NCBI GenBank assembly: GCA_019677205.1
Contig: JAAMXY010001516.1
Coordinates: 287,210-351,209 of the forward strand
Reading direction: 5' to 3'
Length of the DNA: 64,000 nt
Source: Pinguiococcus pyrenoidosus
Taxonomy: Eukaryota > Sar > Pinguiophyceae > Pinguiochrysidales > Pinguiochrysidaceae
The notes beneath the pieces are model-generated. The model was not told the origin of the DNA and made no database searches. It was given only the letters and a program-made list of their open reading frames with translations. A program made the position numbers and the translations under genes. Of the stretch, positions 27,032 through 37,984 are shown one piece after another (within the stretch, counting starts at the first letter, position 1; every line of letters begins with the position of its first letter).

Positions 27032-29993
27032 ATGCTTGGAGCAAGACGCCTCGGTGTCTCAGCGCCACAAAAGCCGCCTGAAGGACCTTCGGTGTGTCTG
27101 GACCGCTTTTCTGAGACTCGGGGCACTGCAGGTCTCCGTGGGGGACCGAAGCTTCGAGGCACCCTGGATATGTCGATGAGTGTTCAGCCCTCAAGTGGCA
27201 AAGCGATCCCCTCGGGGGCGGAGATCAGCGCGGATGAGGACGACCCCATGGTCACCTTGCCCAACTTGATCGGCCGCGGGGCTCTGCAGCTCCGCAGTGG
27301 ACGGGAGATCGACCGGTCCCAGCTGCTGCAAGCGATGGAGGCGGAATTCCCTCGGAAGCGCCGGGGGGGCTACTCCACGCAAGATCTGGACCACATCGCC
27401 CTACCTCGGCGCCAGCCCGAGAACCACCCTCCGCGCCTCTTTGACCCCATGACTCCTGTGGAGATCTTCGGTGAGCGGGAGGACGAAATGGAGTTACGAG
27501 ATCGGGCGCACCGGCGATGGACCTTCTCATCAAGTGCACCACAGGGGCGGACGCGACGTGGCGGAAGGGCAGGGTCACGCGCGTTGTCGAGCAAGTGAAG
27601 GATGAGTTCGACTGGGAGAACAACGACGTGCCTGAGGCGTCGGACTATAACGTGTTCTACAACGTGGGTGACTTCAAGATGCTCAACGAAGAAGATCTGT
27701 CGCTGCCCATGGAGTTCCTGGTCAAGGAGTTTGGCCTGCGGCCCTTCGTGTGGCAGCAGTGGGCCATGCTCCGCCTTGAGGATCGCATTCGCTTTCAGGT
27801 ATCACCGTTTCCCTGCTGCCCCCCGTCCGTAGGGTCCCTGTTCACCCACCTTCCTCTGCGTTTCTTGTTCCTAATGCGTTGCAGCAATATCATCCGCGCG
27901 ACTTCGAGGAGCTCGACGCGACCCAGTTTGGCAAGCTGTGTTGGCAGTACTGGCTGGCTCATCCGGCCAACGCTGACTTCAAGGCGCTGTGGGAGAATCA
28001 TCCGTTCAAGAACTACCTCTTGGACCGCGTCATCCATCCATTCAACCTCGTGGACGCGCAGACTGACGAGTACGCAGATTGGAACATCAGCAACGCGGAG
28101 AGCATCAGCGTGTACGCCTATCTCAGCTTCCTTGGCAGCGGCACCCTTGTTTGCGCCATCATCCTCTTCATTCAGATTAGCCTTCCCGTGAGCCTCTACA
28201 TTCTGTCTTTGCAGAGCCAGGATGGCCGGGAGTTCTGGGAAGAAGGCTTCTGCACTGGGAACGGCGGAATCATCTCGAAGACGATTCTCTTGGCCGTGAT
28301 GCTCATTTACCTGATCAAGGTGACACCAAAAGAGTTAATGAACTTCTTGCGAACGGCCGGCGCGATCGAGAATGCGGTGTCTCGCACCATCAGTCTGAGG
28401 AGGACCGTGTGGTAAGCGCTCCCGTCCCCAACCCCTTCCGTGGAGTGAAGGTGGAGCCAAAAGCATTGAAGACCTCGCTGATACTCTGGAGCACAGGACC
28501 CAAGGCGACGACACGCTCACTATGCGTTTCGGATACGCCCTGAACGTGACTATGAATACGGCATATGCCTCGCTGGTCTATGGGCTGAATGTACGTAGCT
28601 GAGCGAGCCGTTCTGGCCTCTGCATCAACGCGGGCTGATTCCGAGGCTGCCAACGTCCGCCAGATCTTCATCCTCTTCAATACGACGGATGCTACAGACA
28701 TCCTGCTGAACGCACTGGCCATCGAGTTCATCGCGGAGCTGGACGAAGAAATCGCTGCGGCTGACTGGTGGGATCCGGAACGGCGATACATCCAGGCAGG
28801 AACCGTTGAGCTGACCATTCGCTCAACCCTGCGAATGCATCTACTTGAGGACTACCGCGAGGTGAGCAAATCGTCGAGACCATGCTTTGCCTCGTTTCGA
28901 AGACCGATCTCCGCTAATGCTTCGCATATCTCTTTTTTTTTCGAGTAGTTCTGCCGTGTCTTTGAAATTGACGAGAATGACTACCAAAATGCGCTCAGCG
29001 ACTTCCGAAACCTAAGTCTTGTGGACGAGCAAATTGCGCACAGGGATGCCCATGACGTTGAGTATGCCATCGATGAAGAAGACAGTTGGTGGATCCAACT
29101 GACCGAGCTGGCCAGCGAAACCGGGAACAATCGCGCCTTTGACTTCTTCAAGGGAAAGAACACGAGCTTCTCCAGCGTCAACTTTCGGTCGATCTACCGC
29201 AAGATTCGGCGACTCATCGTCTCTGAGCGCGAGGGTAAGGAACCCAAGCCAAAGGCGAGCGCTTCGGGATCTCGATCGTGTGTTTTGACACATTCCGCAC
29301 TCGCTCTCCAAAGATCTTCCTGGGCCAGACGTCATCTTTGGTCGCTTCTACGCGAGCTACTGCTGGAGCAAATGGGAGAGGGTCATGTTCTTGCCGAGCC
29401 TGCCGGGGAGCCGAAAGCTGAAAGGGAAGCGTAGCTCCTACAAGGTGTCGTCCGTCCTCCATCGCCCCGTGCTGCACGACGCAGGCGTGCGAGCTATGAT
29501 GGACGACGACGGAGACGATGCGGCGATTACCGCGGATGTGGAACCCGACGAGTCTCAAACAACCTTCATGGGCCGATTGCGCAGTGTTCTGAACGATCGC
29601 GTTTATCGCACCTTGCAGGAAATCTCGGTGGTATGCTCGTGATGCTATCGATTGCTTGGGGATTTTCTCGTGCTGGAGCACTGACGAACACATGCTTGCT
29701 GTATGATTTCTCAAGGTTCTGTCCTTCCAGAGCTTCGTCGTGAGCATCTACAACTCCGTGAAGAGAAAGGAGAGGTTTGGCGTGCTGTTCAGCATTCTCT
29801 ACGGCGTCATCGAATGGCTTGCCTACGTACGTCAAACATCCTGGCCACGCTTCCCTTCGCTCCTGAGAACCTGTCTAACGGATGCCCTGCTTCTCTTTTT
29901 CTTTTCCTTCTTTTCTTTTCTTCACAGCTCATCGACGTCTCCTTCCCGTTGCTGATGCTCTTGGCCGTCGTCCTCGTGCCTGTTTGCTATTAG
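27032..29993 (+). CDS. multipass membrane protein of unknown family, nine exons
   Basis: Exons 27032-27470, 27545-27798, 27885-28411, 28464-28590, 28646-28861, 28949-29234, 29314-29630, 29716-29826 and 29928-29993 give 780 aa. Exon 4 may instead start at 28446, adding six residues but leaving a 34-bp intron; the 52-bp version is preferred. The first 300 residues are hydrophilic, with an aromatic-acidic region (WQQWAMLRLEDRIRFQQYHP). Hydrophobic segments follow: LGSGTLVCAIILFIQIS, KTILLAVMLIYLIKV, a re-entrant-looking RFGYALNVTMNTAYASLVYG, IFILFNTTDATDILLNALAI, and, at the C terminus, VLFSILYGVIEWLAY plus PLLMLLAVVLVPVC. The motif DILLNALAIEFIAELDEE is striking and may be a family signature. 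A channel or transporter is possible, but I recognise no family. Most splices are in agreement with GT-AG and keep hydrophobic segments intact. Confidence 0.75.
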
Positions 29994-30128
29994 GCACGCT
30001 TTCGCGGTCGCGCGAAACGGCCGCTTCACACACTGTTGCCTTGATTCCGAACGTAGTTTTGAAGTCATGGTCTGTCGAGCAGGCGGCTCGAGCGTAGAGT
30101 CTCCGACTAGCGGCTCGGGCCGTTTCCG

Positions 30129-30882
30129 TCAAGTCTCCTTCTTTTCCCGTCGGCGCACGGCGCATTTTCGATGCTCCCGCTCTTTGGTCGCTGCACAGAA
30201 CACCTCGTTCTTCCCGACAGGAATCATCAAGCCTCCCCGTTCGCTCCCTTTCGCCCAGACGACCCCTGCGCCCTCACAGAAGTAAGCCGCGTTGCACGTC
30301 TTCGGCGTTTCTCGCGTCTCGTGTGATGCGTGCTCACCTAGATCATCCTCAGCTGTGCCCAGGAAGTACTGCCTGGTGGTTCCCAGGGACACCACCCTTG
30401 CACGCACGAGATCATGAGGTCGGAAGCACTGGTCAAGCTTCACCCGATCGATGTCGGACTCGGTGACATGCTCGCGTCGAATCACCCCGCTGATCGGCTC
30501 GGGCAAGTCGATGGTCTCGTCGCCGTCGCTCCCCTCTGGAACGACGGCGAGGATGCGCCCCTGAGCTTGGAAGTCTCCCAGGCGCTGGATCTGGAGGATC
30601 ACGACCGCGCCGATGCCCAGCGAATGCGCCCAGGACAGCGTAGATCGCCAAGAGGATACGGAGACCACATCGCCATCGACGTTCACGCGACCCACCACGG
30701 CGCTCCGGACCTCGCCATCTTGCTCATAGGTGCCCGGCCCACTCTGCAGTGCATCAGCCTAGGATTGAGAAGCCACTCTGACGTCAAAACGCAGCACTCC
30801 CCACCAAAATCTCCACTGCAAAGTAGCCTACCGCGCCGACGACGTCGCCGGGGATGACAATTGCGCTGCTACTTGTGGTCAT
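30129..30882 (-). CDS. CSL4: exosome complex component CSL4, three exons
   Basis: Exons 30882-30832, 30743-30338 and 30265-30129 give 197 aa, the normal CSL4 (EXOSC1) length. The N-terminal domain is IVIPGDVVGA joined to SGPGTYEQDGEV, the family's conserved Gly-rich strand. The S1-like RNA-binding barrel follows, then GVIRREHVTESD, CFRPHDLVRARVVSLG and FLGTAEDDLG joined to VVWAKGSERGG, and a C-terminal part with the metal-binding-region remnant FCAATKEREHRK. CSL4 caps the nine-subunit RNA exosome, which degrades and trims RNA 3' to 5' in nucleus and cytoplasm. Both junctions restore family motifs, so the model is firm. One central stretch (SVSSWRSTLSWAHSLG) is less typical. Divergent from the DUF501-like gene by 308 bp. 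Confidence 0.9.
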
Positions 30883-31190
30883 TGGGCACACCCGACGCCG
30901 CAGTCGGATTCTGAAGGCTTTCGATGGCGATGACTTGACTTGCGTGACGGTGCTGGGCGGAATCGACCTGTGCGCCGCGCAATAGTGCTGGGAGGAGACT
31001 CACAAAGCTTGGTCATGTGACTCTACACTAAGTAACCTTTTACATATTCATTTAAAGACAAAAGAATCTAGCGAGATTACCCAAGAATCACAAGACTGCT
31101 CGTTGAGCAACTTGCCGCAGTGGGAAAAAGCGCCAGTCCTGTGTCTAGTCTCCTCGTCGCGCGATTTTTTTTGCGCAGCGTGGGTCCACC
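30883..31190. other. divergent intergenic region; may hide a first exon of the DUF501-like gene
   Basis: 308 bp with an AT-rich centre (31030-31080). A T-run followed by GCGCAG (31164-31178) looks like a splice acceptor just upstream of the DUF501-like frame. No ATG-started exon could be identified. Confidence 0.6.
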
Positions 31191-32493
31191 GTGGCTTTCC
31201 AGCGCGTGCTGGCCCTAGCGGCGCTGTTCCAAGTGCAGCGGGGTCTTGCCTTGGCCCCGCTCCAGCGCGTTACATGCTGGTCGCGGTTCATGGCCAAGCG
31301 ACAGCCTCCGACGTCTGCCTTTTCAGATGATGCGCAGGAGCCTTCGAGGCGCGCGTCTCGCCGCGTTGGCGCGAGGCGCAAGCGGCATGCGAAAAAGCGG
31401 GCGCGGGATGAAGCGGAGGCGTCCGACTTGGAGGACATCGAGATCACCCCCGATGACCGCGCGAGAATGCCTCATCTGCTGCCGGACGTCAGCGACGAGA
31501 CCTTGAAGCTGGTGAGGGAGGAACTGGGATATTTGCCCACGCACCTGCGCGGGATCGCCGCCTGGGATGAGCGTGGTCGACCGGCGGTGCTCCAGCTGTA
31601 TCCATTGGGAATCTCGCAGAGCTACAAGCGAAGAAAGCGGCAGGTGAGAGCGACAGTTTCGATCAGCTCAAGCTCGACAGCCTCGGCCCTGAAGATCCGA
31701 CTTCTTCCTCAGAGGCATACTGGAGACTCTGCTGAGCCGTTCCCGACCATGCTGTGGCTGGCGAGCAAGGCGATCGGCGTCGAAGTCGCAAGGCTGGAGT
31801 ACCAGGTGGGGCTTGCTTTCCTTGGACGCTTCTCAGGGGAAGCAAACGAAGTTTCGTCCAGCGAAACATCGCTAATGTGCGTCACACCTACTGGCTTGGG
31901 CATGGTAACCAAAGGGAGCAGTTGCGCGGCTCGAGAAGGAGCTCCAGGCGAGCGAGGAGCAAATCAAGGCTGAGCAACGAGCAGCGCACCAGGTGTGAAT
32001 CAATGATGTCTCATTCTGCTGAGCATGAGCTTTCGAGCAGAAAAAGTAAGCATGCTTGCAGCACTACGCTAGAGTCCGCTGGGAAATGGTGAGCGACAAG
32101 GACCGCGCTCTTTGCGAAGCTCGCGGATGGACGGAGCGAATTCGCGACACGGGTGTCGCCGGCATGAAGGACTTTGACAACGTGAAATGCCTCCACGCGC
32201 ATTACGCTCACTTCCTTGCCCTCGAGGACGGGTCTCTCTTCTCCGATGCAGGGGAAGAGGTGCGGGTCAGGAACCATGTCGGAGCATGGGTTGATCTCGC
32301 TTTGAAGGATCAGCGAAGGGCACACGACGAAGCTTCCCGGCGAGCAAGGGACGAGGATCCCGCCGATCCCAAGAGCGGGAATGATGGGCATGAAAAGGCA
32401 GAGCAGGTGCCCGGCGCCAAGGGAGCGAAGACCATTGACGCTGCAGGAATGCCTGGCAGAGCGCCGGGCGACGCACCCACTGGATCCTCCTGA
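31191..32493 (+). CDS. DUF501-like protein with plastid-type leader, start unclear
   Basis: Exons 31191-31643, 31713-31805, 31915-31992 and 32062-32493 give about 351 aa. The frame opens with no ATG: a GTG in ATG-like context (ACC GTG GCT) at 31191 begins a signal-peptide-like core VLALAALFQVQRGLALAPLQRV, then an Arg/Lys-rich stretch. Either an upstream exon supplies the start (a TTTTTTTTGCGCAG acceptor sits at 31164-31178), or GTG is used, or the base is an error. The body matches DUF501, a bacterial and algal family of unknown function: AAWDERGRPAVLQLYPLG, PFPTMLWLASKAIGVEVARL, and after the last splice GVAGMKDFDNVKCLHAHYAH and VGAWVDLAL. The 69-bp first and last introns are divisible by three, and the first reads through open. 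The tail is charged and species-specific. Confidence 0.78.
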
Positions 32494-32949
32494 TGTCGAG
32501 GCGAGCGGGGAGCAATGACGCGATGCGTGGCGGCGAGAGACGATGGAGAACCTTGCTTGGGAATGACGGAAGATTCGCGCGGGTCGAGGAGGTCAACCGT
32601 CGGTAGCGGCAAAGAAACCCAAGGGTCGAGGTGCCGGCGCTGTTCGAAGCGCCATGGGGTTGACCTGGTCCGACGCGGGGCTCGCTCAGGCGAGGGCCGC
32701 ACAAACCAGTTGGCCATGCCTGAGGAAGCAGAACGTCTGACGATGCGCGCAACGTGGATCCGCCACCCACGCCTAGAAGCATTCGAGAATCTTGTTCCTA
32801 CTTTTGTTAACGGGACCGATCACAGACCAAATCCTCCCGCTAGAAGTCACACTTCATTGATGCACAAAGTTCGCAATCGATGTAGCCGATGGAGGAAATC
32901 TACACCACGCAAGGCCAGTCGCTCATGCGACAGACCCTTCTAGATCGGT
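32494..32949. other. convergent intergenic region
   Basis: 456 bp between stop codons of the DUF501-like and LC8 genes. One open frame on each strand, neither with recognisable features. Confidence 0.7.
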
Positions 32950-33655
32950 TTACCCACTCTTGAACAGAAGGATCGCGACCTGGCCTAGGTAGAAGTAGAT
33001 GAAGTGCTTGGTCTCGTGTGTGACATACGACCTGCAAAGAACGACCATCAGCTCCGCCGCGCGTCTCGGCCACGAATCCCGTGCGTTGCGCTTACCCGAA
33101 GTTGCGTCCCACGATGCAGTGCCATGTCGGGTTGTACTTCTTGTCGAACTCCTTCTTGATGAAGGCGGCGATGTCCTACAGTGAATAGGGGAAGGACCGG
33201 TTGGGTGAGCATCTCTGTGGTAGGGTCCGTCCACCTCTGTCGAAGCGGCTTGGTTTCTCCGCCGTCCAACTCCACCCACCTTCTCGATGTTGTACTTCTC
33301 GAGCGCCTGGGAGGCGCAGTCTACCGCGTCTTGCTGCATGTCCTCGGACATGTCCGCATTTTTAATGACAGCCTACGAAGGGGCACATACAACGCAAGCG
33401 CTTCAGATTCCCGCGTGGTCGTCCACAGAATCACTGGCCTTTTCCGGCGCCTCCTCTACAGCTCCGCCGCGCACGCATCCTCTTCAAACGGCAATCAGCG
33501 ATCTCCACGCAACACGCGAGGCGACTAAAGAAAAGTGCGCAGGGTTCGCTGGGTTTGAATCCGTCACACTCCCTCTTGGAACCAGCGCCGCAGCCAAGAT
33601 CTGCCAGCGAAGAGCGCTTCTCGAGCCGTCGCAAACCAACCTTGCGCTCCGCCAT
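32950..33655 (-). CDS. DYNLL: dynein light chain LC8, four exons
   Basis: Exons 33655-33641, 33372-33280, 33175-33096 and 33031-32950 give 89 aa, exactly the LC8 length. The first exon is only 15 bases (MAERK) and is followed by the longest intron of this gene (268 bp); the others are 104 and 64 bp. The protein runs [55 protein letters not shown] and ends [17 protein letters not shown], near-identical to animal DYNLL1. LC8 is a dimeric hub binding short TQT-type motifs in dynein intermediate chain, ciliary and many other proteins. Without the 15-base exon no start codon fits. Confidence 0.97.
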
Positions 33656-34207
33656 GATGCCTCTGCGGGGTGCTTCGAGCTTCAAGGCGAGGTGACGGAG
33701 AAGGAAACGCGAGAGACCAGGATCGGCGCAGAGAGGCGCAAAGACCTCTTCAGGAGGTTATTTTGAACTTTGCTCGCATTTGAAACGGACAACTCCTGAA
33801 TCTTGAGCTGAAGCACAGCGACGAAGCGCTAGTTTAGTCTTGAGGTGGTTTTCAAATATTTTTTCTGGACTTGTAGCAGTTTCGACCTGCCTCTCGACCG
33901 CGGTTTTCAAGCCACAGCAGCAAGCCCCTTCCATAGTATGCATCAAGCAAGCACCTTGTCGAGCTTGGTTGACCAATTATTCAGCGTCGAATGGCAAGTT
34001 CCAAACTTTGTGAACTTCGGGCAGTTTCGACCGCAGCTTCTGGAGCTCCAGTTTTTTTTCCCCCGCGCCGTCGGACAGAAGTCGCGACACCCGCCAAGAT
34101 CCGGACAGACCGCGCGACACCACCACCTTGCGAGAGAACGAGAAGAGCGAGGCGGACCCAAGGGCCTGGCTCGAAAGGACAACGCGCGTCTCTCCTCGTG
34201 AAGCGCA
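33656..34207. other. divergent intergenic region between LC8 and CWF19-like genes
   Basis: 552 bp probably holding both promoters; a T-run (34051-34058) and C-run lie near the CWF19-like start. No gene found. Confidence 0.75.
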
Positions 34208-36287
34208 ATGGCCGCACCGGCTCCCCAGCGAAAGCGGCGCATCTTGGTGTGCGGAGATGTGGCGGGCAACTTCGCGCGCTTGTGCGCCCGCTTGTCCGAG
34301 CTGAACGCGTCGAAGGGCCCGTTTGACTTGTGCTTTTGCGTCGGGCGCTTCTTCAGCCCGCAAAGCACCGTAGAAGAGCTGCAGCAGTTGGAGGTTGCGG
34401 TCCCAGTATACTTTCACGAGGCTATCGACGCGCCTGCAGCGCTGGGGCGGCAGATGGATTTCGACGAAGCGGACGAGGCGGCTCTGCCGGAGGTCGCCGG
34501 GAACATCAGATATCTAGGTCGCGCTGGCCTGTGCGTCTTGGATGGCTTCACCGTGGCCTTTGTGGCCCAGAGCGTCAGCAACAGTGACGTGGAGCGCATA
34601 AAGGCCAAGACGTCCGGCAGCTATAAAGGAGCGGACGTGCTGCTGACCAGTGTTTGGCCAGGCGGCGTCCTCCACGGGGTGCCGGAGGCGGGACTGCAGA
34701 CACTTCGGGAGAATGGGATCTCCTCCGCTGGTGTTGACGCGGAAATCAATGCCGACCGTTTTGCGAGCCTGGCACGCTGTATCAGGCCCCGGTATCACTT
34801 CGCGGGCAACGCTGGCGTTTTCTACAGCCGTCCGCCCTATCGGAGCGCGGGGGTGAGCGAGCCGGGCAGCATTCGAGTCACCCGCTTTATTGGGCTGGGA
34901 CCTGTCAGCGACGATGCATCGAAAGTGCGCAAATGGCTCCATGCTGTCGCTGTGGCCCCGTTCGTGTACGCCAGCGAAGAAGAGCTGAGCAAGGAACCCA
35001 AGGGATGCACGGGCAGCCCGTACGAGGAGACCCTCATCAGTGGCGTGCGCCCGAATTTCGATCCGCGCTTGGCAGCGAATCAGTTTGCCGAGGACACGAA
35101 CAATAGGATGCCGGTGCAGCGAGACGCTATGGTGCGAGGCAAGCGGCGATTGCCGAGCCAATCAGGAGAGAGAGACAGCGACAACAACACCCTGGTCTAC
35201 GTCGGCAACCTTGGAGTGAACCACGGGCTTGCAGAGGCGGCTCTGAGGGGATTCTTTGCGCCGGTGGGCAATGTGGTGCGGGTGCAGTTGCCAGAAGGGA
35301 AGCCCTTTGGCTTCGTCGAGTTCGAAACCCCCGCACAAGCCCAGATGTGCGTCGCGAGCATGAACAACTCCTCGCTGGGGAGATTCACGCTGAAGCTCGG
35401 CTTCGGGAAGCGGAGGAATGATACTGGTGGACCGGACAAGAGGCAGAAGACGGGTCCGAAATACCCCAAAGATCCACGAGTCAAGTGCTGGTTCTGCTTG
35501 GCGAACCCGGAGCTCGAGGCCCACCTCATCGCTCACATCGGCGAAGAAGTGTACATCGCCAGCCCTAAGGGAGCGCTGGTTCCCGATCATTGCCTCGTGG
35601 TCCCCATCGAGCACATTCCAAGCCTTCTGCATCTGTCGCCGTCGGTCCACGCGGAAATGAAGAGATTCAAAGACGCCATATCACGGTAGGGGCCTTGGTC
35701 TTCTTTGAGAAGTCGCAGCTCGTGCCGTCAGGAGCTGCCAGCTTCTGACGTTTGCCTTTTCTTCAGGCTCTACTTGCAAAAGCAATGCTATCCGCTCATC
35801 TGGGAGCGATGCGTGAGCACGCGAGGGACGCATCACATGCATCTCCAGGTGCTCCCCATTCCAGAGAGCGTCCTCAGCAAGTCGGTTGCCGTGCTGCAGG
35901 ACTGCGCTGACTATCATGGCGGGTACGCTGATCGACCCTGCTGCACCAGCCTATCTGCCTAACTCGCGACCGGTCCACCGACTTAGGGCCGATTTCGAAG
36001 AGATACGCTTCTCGCCTGACGCCACCTCGCTACGCCAAGCCCTTCAGGATGGGGACGAATACCTCTACATCGAAGTGCCACGCCAAAAGGGGATGCCCAT
36101 CTGCCTGCTGCACCGGTTTCCTGAGGGTAGGAAGCGCCTTCCCATGCACTTCGGCCGCATCTTCGCTGCGGAGCTCCTGCGCCAGCGCGGGCGGGCCCAT
36201 TGGAAGAGTTGTGTTGTCTCCCAGGAAGCAGAGGAGGGCGTCACGAACGCCTTTCGGGACTCGCTGGCACCTCATCTCGAAGGCTGA
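34208..36287 (+). CDS. CWF19L1: CWF19-like protein with inserted RRM domain, three exons
   Basis: Exons 34208-35685, 35767-35922 and 35987-36287 give 644 aa. Introns are 81 and 64 bp. The N terminus is the metallophosphatase-like domain of CWF19L1/Drn1 (RRILVCGDVAGNFARL, CFCVGRFF, IRYLGRAGLCVLDGF). Residues about 327-405 are an RNA recognition motif (NTLVYVGNLGV as RNP2, KPFGFVEFETP as RNP1), absent from animal CWF19L1. From about 426 the CwfJ C-terminal domain 1 starts (VKCWFCLANPELEAHL, HCLVVPIEHIPS) and contains the HIT-like THHMHLQVLP. CwfJ domain 2 ends the protein (LPMHFGRIFAAELL). The family acts in spliceosome disassembly and lariat debranching with Dbr1. Stop codon is 50 bp from that of the convergent amine oxidase gene. 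Confidence 0.92.
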
Positions 36288-36336
36288 GCAAGGCAAGAGG
36301 GCGCGACTCTTTGTCGCTGGGCTTTGCAGCATTGCT

Positions 36337-37896
36337 TCAGAGATCTCCTACAGAGTCCGGGCCGCCACGGGGGGCTTTCGTCGATGTGCGGCTGCAGAGC
36401 TCCGCCGCTCGTTTGCCGGTGTCAATTGCCGAGTTCGCGGTCATGCCCGCGCTATCGCTCGTTGCTTCTCCTGCGAAATGGAGATTGCCCAGACTCTTGG
36501 CAAGCTCATGCTTCATTTCGAGAGTGAAGCCGACCGTAGGACAGCTGTATCCGCCCCAAATGAAGGATTCCTTGCCCCAATCGCAGAGATCCGCACCCAC
36601 GAAGCTGTCGCGGAGGCTTCTTGCGTCCTTCAGCGCGAAAATCGCCTCGAGCTGCTTCAAAATGCCTTCGACATGCTTGTCTATCGTCAGGTCCTGCAGA
36701 GCGCTCGCGAAATCCGCTGTCGCAAAGGCCACGACAAGGTGACCAATCGTCCTGTTCCCTTCCGCGGCTTGGCATGGCTGTAGATCGCGAAACCACATCT
36801 CGGGATACACGCAGTCCGCGCAGATGAGACCGTGGCAGTCCTCTGGCGCCCATCTCTGTTCAAAAGCCAGGACGATTTTTACAGCGGTGTCCATTCGCAC
36901 GTGTCGCCAAGCTTCTACTTTGGCGGGGGGCAAGGGGGGCAGAAAGTCGATTCGCGGCCCTTGCATGATGGTCGCAGGCACAGTCAGAACCACATGCTCT
37001 GCTTGTATCCGAAGGCCATCCGCGCATTCAACGTCAGCCAGAGAAGACGAGTCAGGAGAGTACCTTATCTGCAAAACTTCGCAAGATAGCCGGACCCTGG
37101 CACCGTCGGCGAGGTGCTGCACGACGTCAGCAAAAGTCCGCTCGCCCAAGCGGCTGTCGCCTTCGCCATCTACCAGCCAGCCGACCTCCTCTATTGCGGC
37201 GCCACGATGGCCGATGTCAGAAAGATTGCAGCAGTGCGTGTTGGCATACCCGGCTTTGGCCAGGCCCATCATGCGATCTGCACATCCGCTGCGCGTCAGC
37301 CAGTTCTGCAAGGTCTCGTCGATGTCCGAGTCTCCCATCGCGGCGATGTCCTCCGTACTGAGGCTCCAGAGCAGCTCATTCAGCTTGCGAAAGTCTGGGT
37401 CGTCGGCGTCGAAGCGAAGAAGCTTCTGCTCATTGCCAAGGTAGTAATAGCCGCAGCCGCCGTCGACTGGCGCGTCGCTCGGGCCACCGTCGCCCTGAGC
37501 CCAGGTGAACACCTCCTCTCGACGCCATCCAAGGCTGTCCACCAGCGCCACGAGACTCTGCGTGTCGCCGTGCAGCAGCTCGGCGCCCATCTCCACTCCT
37601 CTACCCGCAACCAAGGCCCAGTTGGTCTTCGCCCGCCCGCCCAGGCAGTCTCGCGCCTCCAGAACCAGCACTTCGTCGCTGCGAAGGCCGTAGCGACTTC
37701 GCAGCTCCTTGGCGCAGCTCAGGCCAGCCAATCCGCCGCCGACGATGGCCACTTTCACGGTCTCCATCGCGCCTATTGCGCTGTCCTGTGGCAAAACTGG
37801 GGAATCAGGCGAAAAAACCATGGCAGATGACGGACAGAAACGGAGGACAGACGCGGAGCCCCCCTCTGTCCGCTGATCTGTCCGCCTTCGCGCCAT
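36337..37896 (-). CDS. FAD-dependent amine/polyamine oxidase
   Basis: Intronless. The longest frame from the ATG at 37896 gives 519 aa; Met codons at 37821 and 37767 are also in frame, and the last lies two residues before the first beta strand, so the true protein may be 476 aa. The dinucleotide-binding motif is VAIVGGGLAGLSCAKEL, then LVLEARDCLGGRAKT (conserved Arg-Gly-Arg region), GVEMGAELLHG, a substrate domain, and the C-terminal FAD clamp GNLHFAGEATSDSAGMT. This is the monoamine/polyamine oxidase fold; polyamines, N-acetylpolyamines or a demethylation substrate are possible. No SWIRM or transmembrane tail is seen, so a soluble polyamine oxidase is more likely than LSD1 or MAO. Divergent from the EngB-like gene. 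Confidence 0.88.
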   Translation of the reverse strand: MARRRTDQRTEGGSASVLRFCPSSAMVFSPDSPVLPQDSAIGAMETVKVAIVGGGLAGLSCAKELRSRYGLRSDEVLVLEARDCLGGRAKTNWALVAGRGVEMGAELLHGDTQSLVALVDSLGWRREEVFTWAQGDGGPSDAPVDGGCGYYYLGNEQKLLRFDADDPDFRKLNELLWSLSTEDIAAMGDSDIDETLQNWLTRSGCADRMMGLAKAGYANTHCCNLSDIGHRGAAIEEVGWLVDGEGDSRLGERTFADVVQHLADGARVRLSCEVLQIRYSPDSSSLADVECADGLRIQAEHVVLTVPATIMQGPRIDFLPPLPPAKVEAWRHVRMDTAVKIVLAFEQRWAPEDCHGLICADCVYPEMWFRDLQPCQAAEGNRTIGHLVVAFATADFASALQDLTIDKHVEGILKQLEAIFALKDARSLRDSFVGADLCDWGKESFIWGGYSCPTVGFTLEMKHELAKSLGNLHFAGEATSDSAGMTANSAIDTGKRAAELCSRTSTKAPRGGPDSVGDL

Positions 37897-37984
37897 TTTG
37901 CCGCTCTTTGGTGGATTTGAGTTTGTACTGCTGCGTGAAGCTGGCAGACGTCCTTAAGCTCAGAGCGCAGCTGTGGTGCGCGTC

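Noticed and set aside
33545-33562. T-arm-like sequence GGGTTTGAATCC suggesting a tRNA
   Set aside because: No matching acceptor stem or anticodon arm around it, and it lies inside the first intron of the LC8 gene.
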